The position numbers and the translations under genes are program-made. Below are positions 11,763 through 12,807 of a DNA stretch of 12,807 bases, one piece after another. Within the stretch, counting starts at the first letter, position 1. The number at the start of each line of letters is the position of its first letter. The DNA lies in the NCBI GenBank assembly GCA_016198885.1, contig JACQHV010000109.1, positions 1 through 12,807 of the forward strand. Direction: 5' to 3'. The stretch comes from Gammaproteobacteria bacterium (GTDB lineage: Bacteria; Pseudomonadota; Gammaproteobacteria; Eutrophobiales; Eutrophobiaceae). A model generated the notes under the pieces. It did no database searches and was not told the DNA's origin. It worked only from the letters and a program-made list of their open reading frames with translations.

Positions 11763-12807
11763 TACTTTTTTTGTCATATTCGAATGGCGCTAATGATAAT
11801 TTCAAGGGAGTCGCAACATTATTCGGCAGTGGTACAACAAATTACAGGATGGCAATAGGCTGGGCGACGATCACAACGTTTGGCGGTTCTGTATATGCAA
11901 TATTTCTGGCAGGCCAATTAGTCGAGCATTTTTCCGGCAAAGGTCTGGTTCCGGATCAAATAGCCGGATCACCTGAATTTCTGTTGGCTGTTGCAATAGG
12001 TGCCGGTATAACTGTACTCATTGCCACATTCAAAGGCCTTCCAATTTCAACAACTCATAGCTTGACCGGGGCCCTCGCCGGAGCAGGTATCATGGCGGTT
12101 GGCCTGGATTTAAATTTGTCCAAATTAGGTAATACATTTTTTCTGCCTTTATTGATTAGTCCATTGATTGCTTTGCTGTTCAGTATTGTCAGTTATATTG
12201 GATTCCATTCACTGAGATTGATCGCTGGCATTACTAAAGAGCACTGTATATGTATCGGCCCAAAGGAGATTATCATACCGGTTACTCAACCCGGCGGCAT
12301 CCTGTCAATGAGGTCTGTTACCACTCCTGTTATAAGCGTTGATACAGAAGAACATTGTATCGAACGTTATAGTGGTAAATTTTTTGGAATTAACTGGCAA
12401 AAAATACTCGACTTTGCCCATTACATCAGTGCCGGGATAGTCTGTTTTGCACGCGGTTTGAACGACACACCTAAAATTGTGGCCATTTTGATTACCGTGA
12501 ATGCATTGGATATTCAAGCCGGATTATTCCTGATAGGTATTTCAATTGCATTAGGCGGTCTGTTAAATGCACGCCGTGTCGCTGAAACCATGAGCAATAA
12601 GATAACATCCATGAATCATGGTCAGGGTTTTGTGGCAAATTTGACTACAGGTTTACTGGTTGTTTTTGCAAGCCGTTTGGGATTGCCTGTCTCTACCACA
12701 CATGTGAGTGTCGGATCAATTTTTGGTATTGGCCTGCTTACAGGAAAGTTAGATAAAAAAGTATTATTTGAAATTTTACTGTCCTGGATGTTAACACTAC
12801 CCATTGC
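11732..12807 (+). CDS. PiT-family inorganic phosphate transporter (3' end beyond the window)
   Basis: At least 358 residues, open at the window edge. It has the two inverted PiT signature repeats: SNGANDNFKG (17-26) and ARGLNDTPK (240-248), plus GLPISTTHSLTG (102-113) and GLPVSTTHVSVG (317-328). Many hydrophobic segments fit a multi-pass inner-membrane symporter. PiT carriers move metal-phosphate with protons or sodium, and they also let arsenate in. A central soluble loop (about 168-225) carries C172, C174 and C209 and EEHCIERY. GTG at 11732 is chosen because a stop lies five codons upstream and the first GAND motif then falls at a normal distance; the ribosome site is weak. It follows the AhpD-like gene by 68 bases with no ECF-type promoter of its own, so it may be read from the arsM transcript. 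Confidence 0.88.
   Translation, partial: MSITILIILSVLFLSYSNGANDNFKGVATLFGSGTTNYRMAIGWATITTFGGSVYAIFLAGQLVEHFSGKGLVPDQIAGSPEFLLAVAIGAGITVLIATFKGLPISTTHSLTGALAGAGIMAVGLDLNLSKLGNTFFLPLLISPLIALLFSIVSYIGFHSLRLIAGITKEHCICIGPKEIIIPVTQPGGILSMRSVTTPVISVDTEEHCIERYSGKFFGINWQKILDFAHYISAGIVCFARGLNDTPKIVAILITVNALDIQAGLFLIGISIALGGLLNARRVAETMSNKITSMNHGQGFVANLTTGLLVVFASRLGLPVSTTHVSVGSIFGIGLLTGKLDKKVLFEILLSWMLTLPI

Noticed and set aside
1..12807. CRISPR arrays, tRNA or rRNA genes
   Set aside because: No regularly spaced repeats and no tRNA cloverleaf or rRNA-like stretches were recognised by eye.

Overview
The window looks like accessory DNA from a member of the Pseudomonadota, with proteins resembling those of gamma- or betaproteobacteria such as methanotrophs or nitrifiers; this is a weak taxonomic guess from protein style only. 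The first ~960 bases (a LysR-family regulator) are clearly GC-rich. After a broken IS3-family insertion sequence at about 1045-1202, the DNA becomes AT-richer and holds a coherent metal/metalloid gene cluster.

Left arm, minus strand, 6196 down to 1169: six tightly packed, mostly overlapping genes. In transcription order they encode a TVP38-type membrane domain fused to an FAD disulfide oxidoreductase, a SpoIIE/PP2C-type phosphatase, a MerC-family membrane transporter, a tiny cysteine-rich GDCCVxC protein, and two glycosyltransferases of the paired type known from arsenosugar clusters. A radical SAM protein with a SPASM-like C-terminal cysteine region is transcribed divergently (6325-7305). 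Middle (7293-9164, minus): two decayed genes, an EAL-domain pseudogene with several frameshifts and a DUF547 gene with an in-frame TGA and a suspect poly-T tract. Right arm, plus strand: an ECF sigma factor, its zinc-binding anti-sigma factor, an ArsM-like arsenite methyltransferase, an AhpD-like CxxC protein, and a PiT-family phosphate transporter that runs off the window end.

The most striking observation is a shared promoter motif, TGTAAC-N16-CGTCT. It occurs exactly before the radical SAM gene and before arsM, and with one mismatch before the oxidoreductase operon and before DUF547. I infer that the local ECF sigma factor drives the whole set as a self-contained regulon. The working model is a metalloid/thiol-responsive arsenosugar-type module: PiT admits phosphate/arsenate, ArsM methylates arsenite, the CxxC protein and FAD oxidoreductase handle redox, the glycosyltransferases add sugar, and MerC plus the GDCCVxC protein handle a soft-metal thiolate. 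No ArsS-type radical SAM enzyme is visible; the radical SAM protein present is of a different kind. The promoter evidence also corrects two gene starts (6196 GTG for the fusion, 6325 ATG for the radical SAM protein).
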